Source: Arthrobacter sp. MAHUQ-56
GTDB taxonomy: Bacteria > Actinomycetota > Actinomycetes > Actinomycetales > Micrococcaceae
Length of the DNA: 64,000 nt
Reading direction: 5' to 3'
Assembly: GCF_019710585.1 (NCBI RefSeq)
Contig: NZ_JAIFZQ010000022.1
Location: 1 to 64,000 of the forward strand
This document shows, piece after piece, positions 34,425-43,865 of this stretch (within the stretch, counting starts at the first letter, position 1; each line of letters begins with the position of its first letter). The notes beneath the pieces are model-generated. The model ran no database searches, was not told the origin of the DNA, and worked only from the letters and a program-made list of their open reading frames with translations. Made by a program: the position numbers and the translations under genes.

Positions 34425-34890
34425 TGTTTCCACGGTCTGGTGATATCCAATCTGCCCCCGTTCTCAGCTTCGTAGAGAATCGGGAGTATCCCGAGGGGAA
34501 CCTAAATCCGTCGTAGCAATGCTGAAGAAGCTTTAGTCCAAGGACGTCCGGAATTGCGTGTTGCACTTCTGCGCCGAAGGCACAGCCTCAGGCAGGTCGT
34601 AGCCCACGAGAAAATGGCTTCGAAGCACCACCCCATGGGTGTCTCTGCCGAGATGGATCACGCGGCCGCCAACTACTTCTCCAACTGGCGTGCCGGGCTA
34701 CGTCATGTCAGTCTCCCGTTCGTCCCCTGACCGCCGCAGAGACCCAACCCTTGGACTGTGCGCCCCTAACAGTTCGGCTGTGACAGCGTCTTCGGATCGT
34801 CGAACTGGACCGAAAGGTCGGCCTCGTCGAGCCGGGTCATCTTCTCGGTGACTTTGGGTATTGAAGAATGGCTGTGCGGTCCACCTCATC
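34425..34890 (-). pseudogene. PhlG-like C-C hydrolase, degraded third copy
   Basis: On the minus strand, IPKVTEKMTRLDEADLSVQF then DDPKTLS matches the intact 30197 protein (THIVTEKLTGLPDQDLLIEF). Further on, EVVGGRVIHLGRDTH and GVVLRSHFLVGYDLPEA match LGGRLLHIGRDTEWGLVMRS and SHFLLGYDLPDA. In another frame, LKLLQHCYDGFRF and ADWISPDRG match the C-terminus. The parts lie in different frames with stops between them. The zinc-site HxxxE has become HCYDG, losing the Glu. Only the last two thirds of the gene remain. Confidence 0.8.
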
Positions 34891-35017
34891 AAGGGTGCCT
34901 AACGCTCCCGCTTTCACGTCCGCCAGGCTACTTCCAGAACGTCGACGTTTGCCAAGCCTTTGCACTACGGTGCAGGTGGGGTGATCTTTTGTCGCTGGTC
35001 CGGAGACCAGCTGCCAG

Positions 35018-36277
35018 TCAGTGGTGTTCCGATTCTAGAACGAACGCTTCAACCGCGGGTAGGGCCGAATCAGAAAGGCGCCGATGCATAAAGCATGCGA
35101 CGACGAAGAGGACTGTCGCAACAGCCATAGCAGCGCCCGCAAGGACCAGAGATCCACGTGGGCCCACGGTGTGGGTCAAGAAGCCAAACACGGGGCCGCC
35201 GACGGGTCCGCCGGCCATGAAGATGGCCATGTATGTCCCCGTGACGCGGCCACGATATTTTGGCGCCGTGTTGAGCTGAACAAATGTGTTGACAGTGGTC
35301 ACCACTATCATGAGGCCCGCGCCAATGAGGCTGCACAGGGCTGCAAACAACCACAGAGTGGGCATCCAGGCAGCACCGATACATGTCGCAGCAACACCTG
35401 CAGTCCCTGCGATCATCACTCCGTAGGATGGCCGGGGGAGTGCCGCGGTTGCCAAAGAGCCAATCATGGCGCCGAAACCAATCGACGATGTGAGAATCCC
35501 AAAGCCGTCGGGGCCCGCATGCAGTTCCGAACTGGCCATGGTCGCTGCGAAGATGGCCGAGTTCAGGCCAAAGCAGTTGACGAGAAAGACCGCAGCCATG
35601 ACAATCAGCGTCGGCTTTTTTCTCCACAGATACGCGAAGCCTGTTGTGAGCCCTCTGCCCTCGTGGCGGATGGGGTGGGCGTTGGTAAGGTTCCGTCGCT
35701 TGATCGCGAGTATCGCGACAATGACTCCTAAGAAGCTGCCAGCGTTTAGAAGAAATACCGAGCCGGAGCCTACGGAGGCGATGGCGACGCCAGCAATGGC
35801 TGGTCCGACCAATCTGCCAAAGTTGAAAGCCGCAGAGCTCAAGGCAATCCCGTTGGCGAGGCTTGCTCCCGGAACCAGTTCATGAACGAAGGTCTGCCGC
35901 GCCGGTCCGTCTACGGCGCCAACGCACCCGAGCAGGAAAGCCAAAACGAAGACGTGCCACAACTTGGCAATATGCATCAAAATAAGCATTCCGAGAATTA
36001 GAGCGAGCACGAGTTGGACTGTTTGGGCCCCCAGGAGCAACCTCCTGCGGTCAAAGCGGTCCACTAGGACGCCTGCGATGGGCGACAGGATCAGCTGCGG
36101 AATGAATTGAAGTGCGACGACTACGCCCAGGGCGGTCGCGTCATGATCGGTCAACTCGGTCAAGACAACCCAGTCCTGGCCGGTCATCTGCATCCACGAG
36201 CCCACCGATGAGACAAACAGTCCGAGGATCCATAGCCGAAAATCGCGGATGGCTAAAGACCGAAAAGTAGTTTTCAC
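35018..36277 (-). CDS. MFS exporter-like permease (MFS_3 / EntS type)
   Basis: This protein of about 419 residues has twelve spans. LAIRDFRLWILGLFVSSVGS at the N-terminus and GVLVDRFDRRRLLLGAQTVQ (loop 2-3) are typical of the EntS/MFS_3 branch, often involved in export. I start at the GTG at 36277, since the longer frame adds 38 residues unlike the family. It is isolated, about 330 bp from the divergent ROK gene. Its substrate is unknown. Its neighbours are a broken PhlG-like gene and a sugar-oxidation operon, so it could equally be a recent arrival. Confidence 0.8.
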   Translation of the reverse strand: MKTTFRSLAIRDFRLWILGLFVSSVGSWMQMTGQDWVVLTELTDHDATALGVVVALQFIPQLILSPIAGVLVDRFDRRRLLLGAQTVQLVLALILGMLILMHIAKLWHVFVLAFLLGCVGAVDGPARQTFVHELVPGASLANGIALSSAAFNFGRLVGPAIAGVAIASVGSGSVFLLNAGSFLGVIVAILAIKRRNLTNAHPIRHEGRGLTTGFAYLWRKKPTLIVMAAVFLVNCFGLNSAIFAATMASSELHAGPDGFGILTSSIGFGAMIGSLATAALPRPSYGVMIAGTAGVAATCIGAAWMPTLWLFAALCSLIGAGLMIVVTTVNTFVQLNTAPKYRGRVTGTYMAIFMAGGPVGGPVFGFLTHTVGPRGSLVLAGAAMAVATVLFVVACFMHRRLSDSALPAVEAFVLESEHH

Positions 36278-36604
36278 GTGCTCGCCGGCTTTTGCTTGTA
36301 ACCCGGACCTGACACGGGTCCCCGCTTTTGGCCATGCGAATAGGACGCTGGTCTGGCAACTTCGTGAATAACAAGAGCTTCCAGTGAGCACAGGGGGGTT
36401 GGGGTTCGATGGATAATCGCTTCGGATGAACTGTCGTCCATACGACTCAGCCTAGCTCCGCAGGGCGTCTTTTGCATATTTGCGGCAATAGATGTCGAAA
36501 ACCGCAGGATTATTGGCACTTCCCAGCTAAAATGGCTACTAGGGTTTGGTGCTACGAAGTCTTTTGGCCAACACAGAAAGAACCGAGGGTTGGAGCGATA
36601 GATC
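36278..36604. other. Divergent promoter region (MFS / ROK)
   Basis: AT-richer than its surroundings around 36460-36560. It should hold promoters for both flanking genes. I see no strong palindrome and no supported small gene. Confidence 0.4.
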
Positions 36605-37870
36605 ATGGCGAACCACACCCAAACGCTCTCCGCAGTTATCGGTCTCGTACGCTCAGGGACGTCAGTCACCCGCCCAGAGCTCATGCGTCAAACCGGCCTC
36701 GGACGAACCGTCATTTCGCAACGAGTAGATGATGCACTGCGGGCGGGAATTATCCGGGAAGAGGAGGACGGTGTTTCCACTGGGGGCCGACCATCTAAAG
36801 TCCTTCGGATCGCCCAGGACCGGGGATATCTTTTGGCCGCTGTCTTCGGAGCATCGCGGGCTCATATCGCCATAACCGATCTCGCGGGCGGCATCGTCCA
36901 CGACCGCGCCATCAACTGGGACATCGCTGCGGGACCGGAGGAGTCGTTGCATAAGTTCTCCGGTCTTGTAGACGAACTGATGAGTCCAGGCATCCGTGAA
37001 AACCTGTGGGCCGTTGGGATCGGCCTCCCGGGGCCAGTCAACTTCGCTTCGGGAATTCCGGTCTCGCCACCCATAATGCCTGGTTGGGGCGGGTTTCCTG
37101 TTCGGGAAAGACTGGAGGCAGCATTCGGCGTTCCGGTTTGGGTGGACAACGATTGTAATCTGATGGCATTGGGAACGTGGACAAGGACTCACCAAACAGC
37201 AGGGGACAACGTTCTTTTCATCAAGGCCGGAACAGGCATAGGAGCGGGTCTGATTAGCCGGCGACAGCTGCATCGGGGGGCTAAAGGTGCTGCCGGTGAC
37301 ATAGGTCACCTGATTATTGCCGAGGAATCTCGAGTGCAGTGCCGATGCGGAAAGTTCGGCTGCCTTGAATCCTTCGCCAGCGGGTGGGCGCTGGCGCGGG
37401 ATGGATATTCCGCCGCGATTGCAGGCAGAAGCCCATATCTGGCTAAGGCGCTCGAAAACGGAAAATCTCTCTCAGTGATGGACGTAATCTACGGGAGCAA
37501 TGAAGACGATGCTGCCTGCAGAGAATTAATTCTCCGAGCTGGCCACCTCATTGGTGCCCAAGTAGCGGGTCTGGTTAACGTATTTAACCCGTCCACGGTA
37601 TACTTGGGCGGGTCGCTGGCACTGACGGGCTCGATCTATCGGGACATCGTCAGGGATGCGGTCATACGGCGCTCTCTGCCCTTGGCTGTCGACGACCTTG
37701 TGTTAGCGGAGGTGGCTCTTCAGCACAACGAGGGCGTCTTTGGAGCTGCCGAGCTCGCGCTAGGCGAGCTGTTCCAGCCAGACATGCTGGGCAGATGGCT
37801 TCACCAAAAGACTCCGCAGGGCCTGAGCGCTGCAGTCACGAAGGCGCGCGAGCCACGACTGGCTGGCTGA
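36605..37870 (+). CDS. ROK-family transcriptional regulator (sugar-oxidation operon)
   Basis: This 421-residue protein has an N-terminal winged helix-turn-helix (VTRPELMRQTGLGRTVISQR, about 20-39) and a ROK effector domain with VDNDCNLMALG, KAGTGIGAGLI and an intact zinc loop CRCGKFGCLE. The intact loop suggests it still senses a sugar. GGAG lies 9 bases before the ATG. It is convergent with the aldo/keto reductase, isomerase and Gfo operon, whose promoter carries a palindrome fitting a ROK operator, so it is the likely repressor of that operon. Confidence 0.88.
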   Translation: MANHTQTLSAVIGLVRSGTSVTRPELMRQTGLGRTVISQRVDDALRAGIIREEEDGVSTGGRPSKVLRIAQDRGYLLAAVFGASRAHIAITDLAGGIVHDRAINWDIAAGPEESLHKFSGLVDELMSPGIRENLWAVGIGLPGPVNFASGIPVSPPIMPGWGGFPVRERLEAAFGVPVWVDNDCNLMALGTWTRTHQTAGDNVLFIKAGTGIGAGLISRRQLHRGAKGAAGDIGHLIIAEESRVQCRCGKFGCLESFASGWALARDGYSAAIAGRSPYLAKALENGKSLSVMDVIYGSNEDDAACRELILRAGHLIGAQVAGLVNVFNPSTVYLGGSLALTGSIYRDIVRDAVIRRSLPLAVDDLVLAEVALQHNEGVFGAAELALGELFQPDMLGRWLHQKTPQGLSAAVTKAREPRLAG

Positions 37871-37989
37871 GCCCTAAGACCCTTGAAAAAGACTGCCACT
37901 GGGGCGGCCCCTGGGCCCCGTCAGTCGGAACCCAAAACCCTCAACAACAGCTCGCACTTTTGCTTGTTTTGAGCATAAACAGCAGCTCT

Positions 37990-39039
37990 TTAGCGCGGCT
38001 CCGGCGGAACCCTTCTAACGCTGATATCGGATTCGACTGCAAACTCGTCAATGGAGGCAAGCTCTTCCGGGGTGAATTCGAGGTTGTTGATGGCACTCAG
38101 GGTGTCCTCTAGCTGTGCGACGCTGGATGCTCCCACCAGTGCGGAAGTGACCGGCGATCCCTTGGGCTGCTCGCGCAGGATCCAGGCGATCGCCATTTGC
38201 GCCAGAGACTGCCCGCGACCTTCGGCGATGGCATTCAGCCCGCGAATACGATCCAGCTTTTCTTCCGTCAGGGACGCCTGCGACAGAAAGCGTTCCTTGG
38301 CCGCGCGCGAGTCTGCCGGGACACCATTGAGGTACCGGTTGGTCAGCATGCCTTGGGCGAGCGGTGAATAAGCTATGGAACCGGCGCCCACCTGGTCCAG
38401 GATTTCGTAGAGGTTCGGCGAACGATCCTCGGTCCATCGGTTCAGCATCGAATACCTGGGCTGGTGGATCAGCAGCGGAGTCCCGAGTTCCTTCAGGATG
38501 CCAGCGGCCTCAAGAGTCTGCTCCGGTGTGTAGGAGGAGATGCCCGCATACAGTGCCTTGCCGGAACGCACCGCATAGTCCAAGGCGCTCATGGTTTCCT
38601 CAAGCGGCGTCTCGGGGTCCGGGCGATGGCTGTAGAAGATGTCCACGTAATCCAAGCCCATGCGCTGCAGGGACTGGTCGAGGCTGGAAATGAGGTACTT
38701 GCGGGAGCCCCATTCGCCGTACGGACCGGGCCACATGTAGTGGCCGGCCTTGGTAGAGATGATGAGTTCGTCGCGGTAGGGTTTGAAGTCGTCCTTCAGG
38801 TGCCGGCCGAAGTTCGTCTCGGCGGAGCCATCCGGCGGTCCGTAGTTGTTGGCGAGGTCGAAGTGGTTGACGCCAAGGTCGAATGCCCGACGCAGGATTG
38901 CGCGCTGCTCGTCGAACCGCTTATCGTCGCCGAAATTGTGCCAGAGGCCCAGCGAGATGGCGGGAAGCTTGAGTCCGCTGCGTCCTACCCGGCGGTAGGG
39001 CATGGTCTCGTAGCGCTTCTCCGAGGCCGAGTAAGTCAT
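37990..39039 (-). CDS. Aldo/keto reductase (YghZ / L-glyceraldehyde-3-phosphate reductase type)
   Basis: This 349-residue NADPH-dependent reductase has the TIM-barrel AKR pattern: YRRVGRSGLKLPAISLGLWH at the N-terminus, FDLANNYGPPDGSAE (catalytic Asp/Tyr, about 59-73), STKAGHYMW (Lys) and YVDIFYSHRPD (His). The YGPPxGSAE form is typical of the YghZ group, which reduces glyceraldehyde-3-phosphate or related short sugars. The ATG at 39039 is the last of three linked minus-strand genes after the dehydrogenase and isomerase. It may reduce a keto-sugar or aldehyde made by them. Confidence 0.87.
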   Translation of the reverse strand: MTYSASEKRYETMPYRRVGRSGLKLPAISLGLWHNFGDDKRFDEQRAILRRAFDLGVNHFDLANNYGPPDGSAETNFGRHLKDDFKPYRDELIISTKAGHYMWPGPYGEWGSRKYLISSLDQSLQRMGLDYVDIFYSHRPDPETPLEETMSALDYAVRSGKALYAGISSYTPEQTLEAAGILKELGTPLLIHQPRYSMLNRWTEDRSPNLYEILDQVGAGSIAYSPLAQGMLTNRYLNGVPADSRAAKERFLSQASLTEEKLDRIRGLNAIAEGRGQSLAQMAIAWILREQPKGSPVTSALVGASSVAQLEDTLSAINNLEFTPEELASIDEFAVESDISVRRVPPEPR

Positions 39040-39097
39040 GGCTGCCTTTCTGCCGACTGCGCACACACGGTCGGTCCAGAGTTGCTGAAAGAAGCCG

Positions 39098-40096
39098 TCA
39101 GTCTTGGCTGAAGGCGGCGTCGAAGCTGGTTTGGGAGGCGGGGAAGTCGTATTTTTTGAGGGCTGCGAGGGCTTCAGGGGCGCCGTGGAGGCGGTCCATG
39201 CCGGCGTCTTCCCATTCGATGCTGATGGGTCCGTTGTAGCCGATGGCGGCCAGAGCACGGAAGGAGGCTTCCCAGGGGACGTCGCCGCGGCCTGCGGAGA
39301 CGAAGTCCCAGCCGCGGCGGGGGTCGCCCCAGGGCAGGTGGGAGCCGAGGACGGTGTTGCGTCCGGTCTGGCGGATCTTGGTGTCCTTGCAGTCCACGTG
39401 GTAGATCCGGTCCTTGAAGTCCCAGATGAAGGAGACGGGGTCGATGCCCTGCCACATCATGTGCGAGGGATCCCAGTTCAGGCCGAACGCTTCGCGGTGG
39501 CCGATGGCCTCAAGGGTGCGGACGGTGGTCCAGTAGTCGTAGGCGATTTCGGAGGGGTGGACTTCGTGGGCGAAGCGGACGCCGTTTTCGTCGAAGACGT
39601 CCAGGATGGGGTTCCAGCGGTCCGCGAAGTCCTGGTAGCCGGCGTCGATGACCTTTTCGGGGACGGGCGGGAACATGGCGACGTACTGCCAGATGGAGGA
39701 GCCGGTGAACCCGACGACGGTGTCAACGCCGAGGGCTTTGGCGAGCCGGGCGGTGTGCTTCATTTCCTCGGCGGCGCGTTGGCGGACGCCTTCGGGGTCG
39801 CCGTCGCCCCAGACCTTGGAGCGGACGATGGCCTGGTGGCGGAAGTCGATGGGGTCATCGCAGACGGCCTGGCCGGTGAGGTGGTTGGAGATGGCCCAGA
39901 CTTTGAGGTTGTACTTGTCCAGGAGCTCGAGTTTGGACTCGACGTAGCCGGGTTCGTCCCAGCGCCAGGCGTCCAGGTGGTCGCCGGAGACGGCGATTTC
40001 GAGGCCGTCGTAGCCCCAGCCGGACGCGAGCCTGGCGACTTCCTCGAAGGGCAGGTCGGCCCACTGGCCGGTGAACAGGGTAAACGGGCGGGACAT
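39098..40096 (-). CDS. Sugar phosphate isomerase/epimerase-like TIM-barrel protein
   Basis: This 332-residue xylose-isomerase-like TIM barrel includes WGYDGLEIAVSGDHLDAWRW near residues 27-46, FAHEVHPSEIAYD (metal-binding Glu/His), FGLNWDPSHMMW (Asp/His), YHVDCKD and ISIEWED (Glu). These acidic and histidine ligands hold the divalent metal. It starts 2 bases after the upstream dehydrogenase stop, so they form an operon. Relatives include IolE-type enzymes and 3-keto-glucoside hydrolases/isomerases that follow sugar oxidation. A role on 3-keto sugars released from C- or O-glycosides is my inference. Confidence 0.85.
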   Translation of the reverse strand: MSRPFTLFTGQWADLPFEEVARLASGWGYDGLEIAVSGDHLDAWRWDEPGYVESKLELLDKYNLKVWAISNHLTGQAVCDDPIDFRHQAIVRSKVWGDGDPEGVRQRAAEEMKHTARLAKALGVDTVVGFTGSSIWQYVAMFPPVPEKVIDAGYQDFADRWNPILDVFDENGVRFAHEVHPSEIAYDYWTTVRTLEAIGHREAFGLNWDPSHMMWQGIDPVSFIWDFKDRIYHVDCKDTKIRQTGRNTVLGSHLPWGDPRRGWDFVSAGRGDVPWEASFRALAAIGYNGPISIEWEDAGMDRLHGAPEALAALKKYDFPASQTSFDAAFSQD

Positions 40097-40098
40097 GG

Positions 40099-41268
40099 TC
40101 AGGCTCCTTCGGTTGCGAGGGACTCGCTGCTCACCGCAGTGATAGTGCTCTTATTGTTAGCCGATTCCTCCACGGCGGCCAGGACACGTTGGATTTGGAG
40201 ACCGTCTTCGAACGAGGGCGACGGTGCCTTGCCTGAGCCGATGGCGGTCAGGAAGTCCCGGATCTGGTGGGTGAATGTGTGTTCCCAGCCGATGATGTGG
40301 CCCTGCGGCCACCAGGCATCCAGGTAGGGGTGTTCCGGTTCGTTGACCAGGATGCGGCGGAAACCCTGCTCGCGCACCGGAACGGTGGCATCCAGGAATT
40401 GCAGCTCGTTGAGGTCCTCCAAGTTGAAAGTCAGTGCCCCATTTGTGCCGTAGATCTCGATGCGAAGGCTGTTCTTCTGACCTGTCGCCACACGGGATGC
40501 TTCGACCGAGGCCCCCATATCGCCGGTGAGCCAGAAAGTTCCCCACGCCATGTCGTCAACGGTCACATTCTCGGGGCCGCTGCGCCCTGGGCGTTCGGCG
40601 ACGAACGTTTTCAATACGCCGGACGCCTCCAAAATGCTTTGGCCGGTGAGGAACTGGATCTGGTCGATGGCGTGGGAGGCGATGTCCCCGAGGGCGCCGG
40701 AGCCTGCGGTTTCCTTCCTCAGGCGCCAGGTCATGGGGGACTGGTCGTCGGCGAGCCAGTCCTGCAGGTAGGCGGCACGGATGTGCCGGACGGTGCCGAG
40801 GCGGCCTTCGGAAATGAGTTCCCTGGCGAGGGCCAGGGCGGGGACGCGACGGTAATTGAAGCCGATCATCGACTGCACGTCCCGGGCTCGGGCCTTGGCG
40901 GCCGCGGCGGTCATGAGTTCTGCTTCGGCAAGAGTGTTGGCCAGGGGCTTCTCCACCAAGACATGCTTGCCGGCCTCCAGCGCTGCGACGGCAATCTCGG
41001 CGTGCATCCAGCCCGGGGCGCAGATGTCCACGATGTCGATGTCGTCCCTGGTGATCACCGTGCGCCAGTCCGTGGCCCATTCTGCCCAACCGTATCTTCC
41101 GGCGGCAAAGGCTACCTCGGTGGCGTCCCGCCCCACGAGCACCCTCTGCTCGAAGGCAGGGACATCGAAGAAGCTGGCCACATTACGCCACGCGTTCGAG
41201 TGGGCTTTACCCATGAAGGCGTAGCCGATCATGGCTACCCCGAGAACTTTTGGATTTGTTTCGGCCAT
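40099..41268 (-). CDS. Gfo/Idh/MocA family sugar dehydrogenase
   Basis: This 389-residue NAD(P)-dependent oxidoreductase has an N-terminal Rossmann fold (VAMIGYAFMGKAHSNAW, about 11-27) and the EKP motif (HVLVEKPLANTLAEAE). The C-terminal alpha/beta sheet domain carries GDIASHAIDQIQFLTG, whose Asp/His residues are the usual catalytic pair of this family. It oxidises a hydroxyl of a sugar or cyclitol. It leads the operon with the isomerase and aldo/keto reductase. In C- and O-glycoside catabolism such enzymes make 3-keto-glycosides (DgpA type), so a role upstream of deglycosylation is attractive but unproven. Confidence 0.88.
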   Translation of the reverse strand: MAETNPKVLGVAMIGYAFMGKAHSNAWRNVASFFDVPAFEQRVLVGRDATEVAFAAGRYGWAEWATDWRTVITRDDIDIVDICAPGWMHAEIAVAALEAGKHVLVEKPLANTLAEAELMTAAAAKARARDVQSMIGFNYRRVPALALARELISEGRLGTVRHIRAAYLQDWLADDQSPMTWRLRKETAGSGALGDIASHAIDQIQFLTGQSILEASGVLKTFVAERPGRSGPENVTVDDMAWGTFWLTGDMGASVEASRVATGQKNSLRIEIYGTNGALTFNLEDLNELQFLDATVPVREQGFRRILVNEPEHPYLDAWWPQGHIIGWEHTFTHQIRDFLTAIGSGKAPSPSFEDGLQIQRVLAAVEESANNKSTITAVSSESLATEGA

Positions 41269-41379
41269 GAGATTCCTTTTCGCGCGGTGGGTCGATGTAA
41301 AGCAAGGGCAGAGGCTCGCCCTGCGCGACTCTCAACGCTAGAGCCGAGAGACACTGAAGACCGTTTCACTCTCTGAAGC

Positions 41380-41405
41380 ATCTTTTGATTCTTCAAGCAA
41401 AAGAT
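41380..41405. promoter_or_regulatory. Operator-like inverted repeat upstream of the Gfo operon
   Basis: ATCTTTTG-N10-CAAAAGAT is a perfect 8-bp inverted repeat 112 bp upstream of the dehydrogenase start. AT-rich arms around a GC-containing spacer resemble known ROK (NagC/Mlc-like) operators, and a ROK gene flanks the operon. Confidence 0.6.
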
Positions 41406-41591
41406 AGCCTGGTGAAGCGGCTTAGAGCTGATCCACAGGGCCGGTGACCACGTCGAGGCCAGCAGGTCACCCAGAATTTTGATTCAGAAACCCAAGGTAA
41501 CGATCAAAATACACAAAAGTCAATCAGGTCGCACCTTGCTTCATGTCACCTCCAGCTCGACTTGTTAGCGCACGTCTCGGGCCAACATCGC

Positions 41592-42519
41592 ATGCGTTAC
41601 AGGAGGGTGGGGAAATCAGGACTGGTCGTCTCGGAGGTCGGACTTGGGGGTAGACGCGGGAGGTGGTGGAGACTGCCCTTGAGCACGGAGTGACCTTCAT
41701 CGATACCGCAGAATCCTACCGGGGCAATCCCGAGTGCGTCGGAAGCACTACTCGGAGAGGTACTGGAATCCAAGCGCGACCAGGTGATAATCGTCACAAA
41801 GTTCGGGCACCACAAAATACGTGCCACCGGCGGCCCGCACTCCGGATCACGTGGGGGTCGTTCGGCAATTCGACTAGCTCTCGAAGGAAGCCTGAGAAGA
41901 CTCAAACTGACTACATCGACCTCTACCAGTACCACCGGTTCGACCCGGAAACTCCCCTTGAAGAAACTGTTTCAACATTGGCTGAACTCGTACGCGAAGG
42001 GAAAATCCCCTATTTCGGACACACGGCCTTCCATGGCTGGCAGATCGCAGAAGCACAAAACCTGGCACGGCTGCATGGGGGCAATGGATTTGTGTCAGGT
42101 TCTTATCGCTGGAACAGCGATCGAACGCTGGGCCGAAACCGACATTGTTCCAACAGCGGCCCATTATGGTCTTGGCATATTTCCTTACTTCCCGCTCGCG
42201 CAGGGTCTGCTGACCGGAAAAAAATCTCGCCAGACGATACCCAAAGGGTCGCGACTGGGAACGACAACAGAGATGGTCACCGCTGAAACGCTGAAGGTTG
42301 TCGGGGGGCTTTGCTGCATGGGCCAAGTCCCGGGGCCTCTCTGTCCTAAATGTGGCTTTCGGCGGGCTGAAACATAACCCCGCTGTGGCATCCGTTATTG
42401 CAGGTGCCAGCAACCCACAGCAGGTCATCGCGAACATTGAAGCCGGCAAATGGCATCCGACCGAGGCCGAGTACGCAGAAATAGATGCTCTGAATCCATC
42501 CGTGCCGTGGGCGGAATAG
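41592..42519 (+). pseudogene. Aldo/keto reductase, multiple frameshifts
   Basis: Starting at ATG 41592 the frames successively read YRRVGKSGLVVSEVGLG, ETALEHGVTFIDTAESYRGN, SKRDQVIIVTKFGHHK, TDYIDLYQYHRFDPETPLEE, ETDIVPTAAHYGLGIFPYFP and LAQGLLTG, and finally HNPAVASVIAGASNPQQVIA ending in ALNPSVPWAE and a stop. This is a nearly full-length AKR with at least four frame changes, so it is inactive. It is distinct from the intact AKR at 37990 (different N-terminal and loop sequence). Confidence 0.85.
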
Positions 42520-42920
42520 GCGCTTTCCCCGGAGTCTCCTTAGACTCTTGATAAGTGCAAGCTCGTCAGTTGGGCCGGCCGAAGACCGTCGTGCGTCCGG
42601 CCGCACCCGGGCTCTCGAAGCGAGGAACTTGCCGATCCATTTGCCCATCCTGACGAAGCCTCTCCCAAGGCCCCACTACACTACGCCGACGGTCGCGCCG
42701 AGGCCGGCGACCAGGGCGCTGCAGCATGGTCCGGCCTCGTCGCGTGCTCGCCGTGCCGGGCCGGGCGGCACCCTCTGGCTGCGGCGCCCGGCTCGATTCC
42801 ACCAGAGTCGTCATCGTGCGATTTCCTGCCCGTGCGAATCCTCCTGGAGCGCCTTCGCACCGGGCGGCGCGAGACGAAATCGCGTTTGACTGAGATGAGG
42901 TCCGCCCCCCTCTGCGGCGC
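42520..42920. other. Intergenic stretch without visible genes
   Basis: GC-rich DNA between the broken aldo/keto reductase and the second PhlG-like gene. I see no homology, ribosome site or clear repeat in either strand. Confidence 0.4.
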
Positions 42921-43598
42921 CTACCAGATCTCAACCCGCGAAGCGTCAGCCGAACCCTCGGCGAGGTACAGAGAGGGGAGAATACGCGAGAGATAGGTGA
43001 ACTCCTCGTAGCAGTGCTGCACGAGGTTGGGGCCGATCTCGTCTCCCACGGACTGCGCGATCTGCTCCGGCGATAATTCTTTGGTGAGGTCCGAGCCGAT
43101 GAGGAACCTGCTCCGGAGCACCATTCCCCAGCTGGTGTCCCGTCCAGTATGCAGTAGGCGTCCGCCCAGAAGGTTGCCTTCCGCATCCCGCGAACCGTCG
43201 TGCCCGTCGGCGGTGCGTCCTGCAATAATCACCGAGACGTGGCGTGCCTTGCGCGCCGCGGCAAGCTTTTCGGCCGACACCAGGTCGGTCGGCTCAATGA
43301 ACTGTACACGCAGTGGCAGCCTCTTGAGTTCATTCATGTCCTCGACGATGACGTGCATCGAACCCGGAACGGCGCCCTCGGTTCCTCCAACCCACTCGCT
43401 GTGGTGGTGGTCGAACGGGTGCCACCATCGGTATTCACGCGAGAGGGGCCGCGAGGTGAACCACCAGTGGAACATCTCCCCGGTGATCCCGTGCATGTCA
43501 GTCCTGACACTCACAAGCAGCGAGCCATCGGCGAGCCGCTCCCATCCGGTCTCCCGGTTCATGGGTTTGGGGTCGAGAACACGATCGAAGTCGAACAT
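42921..43598 (-). CDS. PhlG/phloretin-hydrolase-like C-C hydrolase, copy 2
   Basis: This 225-residue paralogue of the 30197 protein carries VRTDMHGITGEMFHWWFTSR, the zinc-site candidates WWHPFDHHH and QFIEPTDLV, LGGRLLHTGRDTSWG and NLVQHCYEEFTYLSRI with the HxxxE pair. It begins MFDFDRVLDPKPMNRETGWE, lacking the first 20 residues of copy 1. The start at 43598 is supported by AAAGGAAATCCAG. It diverges from the CocE/NonD hydrolase gene. The two copies differ enough to suggest different acylphenol substrates. Confidence 0.84.
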   Translation of the reverse strand: MFDFDRVLDPKPMNRETGWERLADGSLLVSVRTDMHGITGEMFHWWFTSRPLSREYRWWHPFDHHHSEWVGGTEGAVPGSMHVIVEDMNELKRLPLRVQFIEPTDLVSAEKLAAARKARHVSVIIAGRTADGHDGSRDAEGNLLGGRLLHTGRDTSWGMVLRSRFLIGSDLTKELSPEQIAQSVGDEIGPNLVQHCYEEFTYLSRILPSLYLAEGSADASRVEIW

Positions 43599-43663
43599 CT
43601 GGATTTCCTTTCCGCAGACGCCATCGTCGGCCCGGTAAAGTCTAGCAGATTCTGGTCTTAGCC

Positions 43664-43673
43664 AACATATGTT
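43664..43673. promoter_or_regulatory. Short palindrome AACATATGTT in divergent promoter
   Basis: A perfect 10-bp palindrome lies 66 bp upstream of the PhlG-like copy 2 start, in an unusually AT-rich intergenic region shared with the CocE-type gene. It is a possible operator; the binder is unknown. Confidence 0.35.
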
Positions 43674-43865
43674 TGTCAATATGAAACCTTAGTACGGCCA
43701 TTCCAACTTGTTATAACTCTAGATGGACCTCAAGATCAGGTAACCTCAACCCAGATTTGTCTTTGACATGCTTATCGACGTTGATAGAGGATTGTCTTTC
43801 GGTGTTCACCAACATAAGCTACTGCTACCGCAGGGTTTGCTGCGCTACACAGAAAGGACCCGACG

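Noticed and set aside
34995..35010. Hairpin CTGGTC-CGGA-GACCAG as terminator of the 35018 MFS gene
   Set aside because: Short stem with no T-run in the minus-strand direction.
39104..40327. 407-codon plus-strand open frame
   Set aside because: It lies opposite the isomerase and Gfo genes, is Val/Gly/Asp-rich antisense-type sequence and has no homology; it is a GC-bias shadow.
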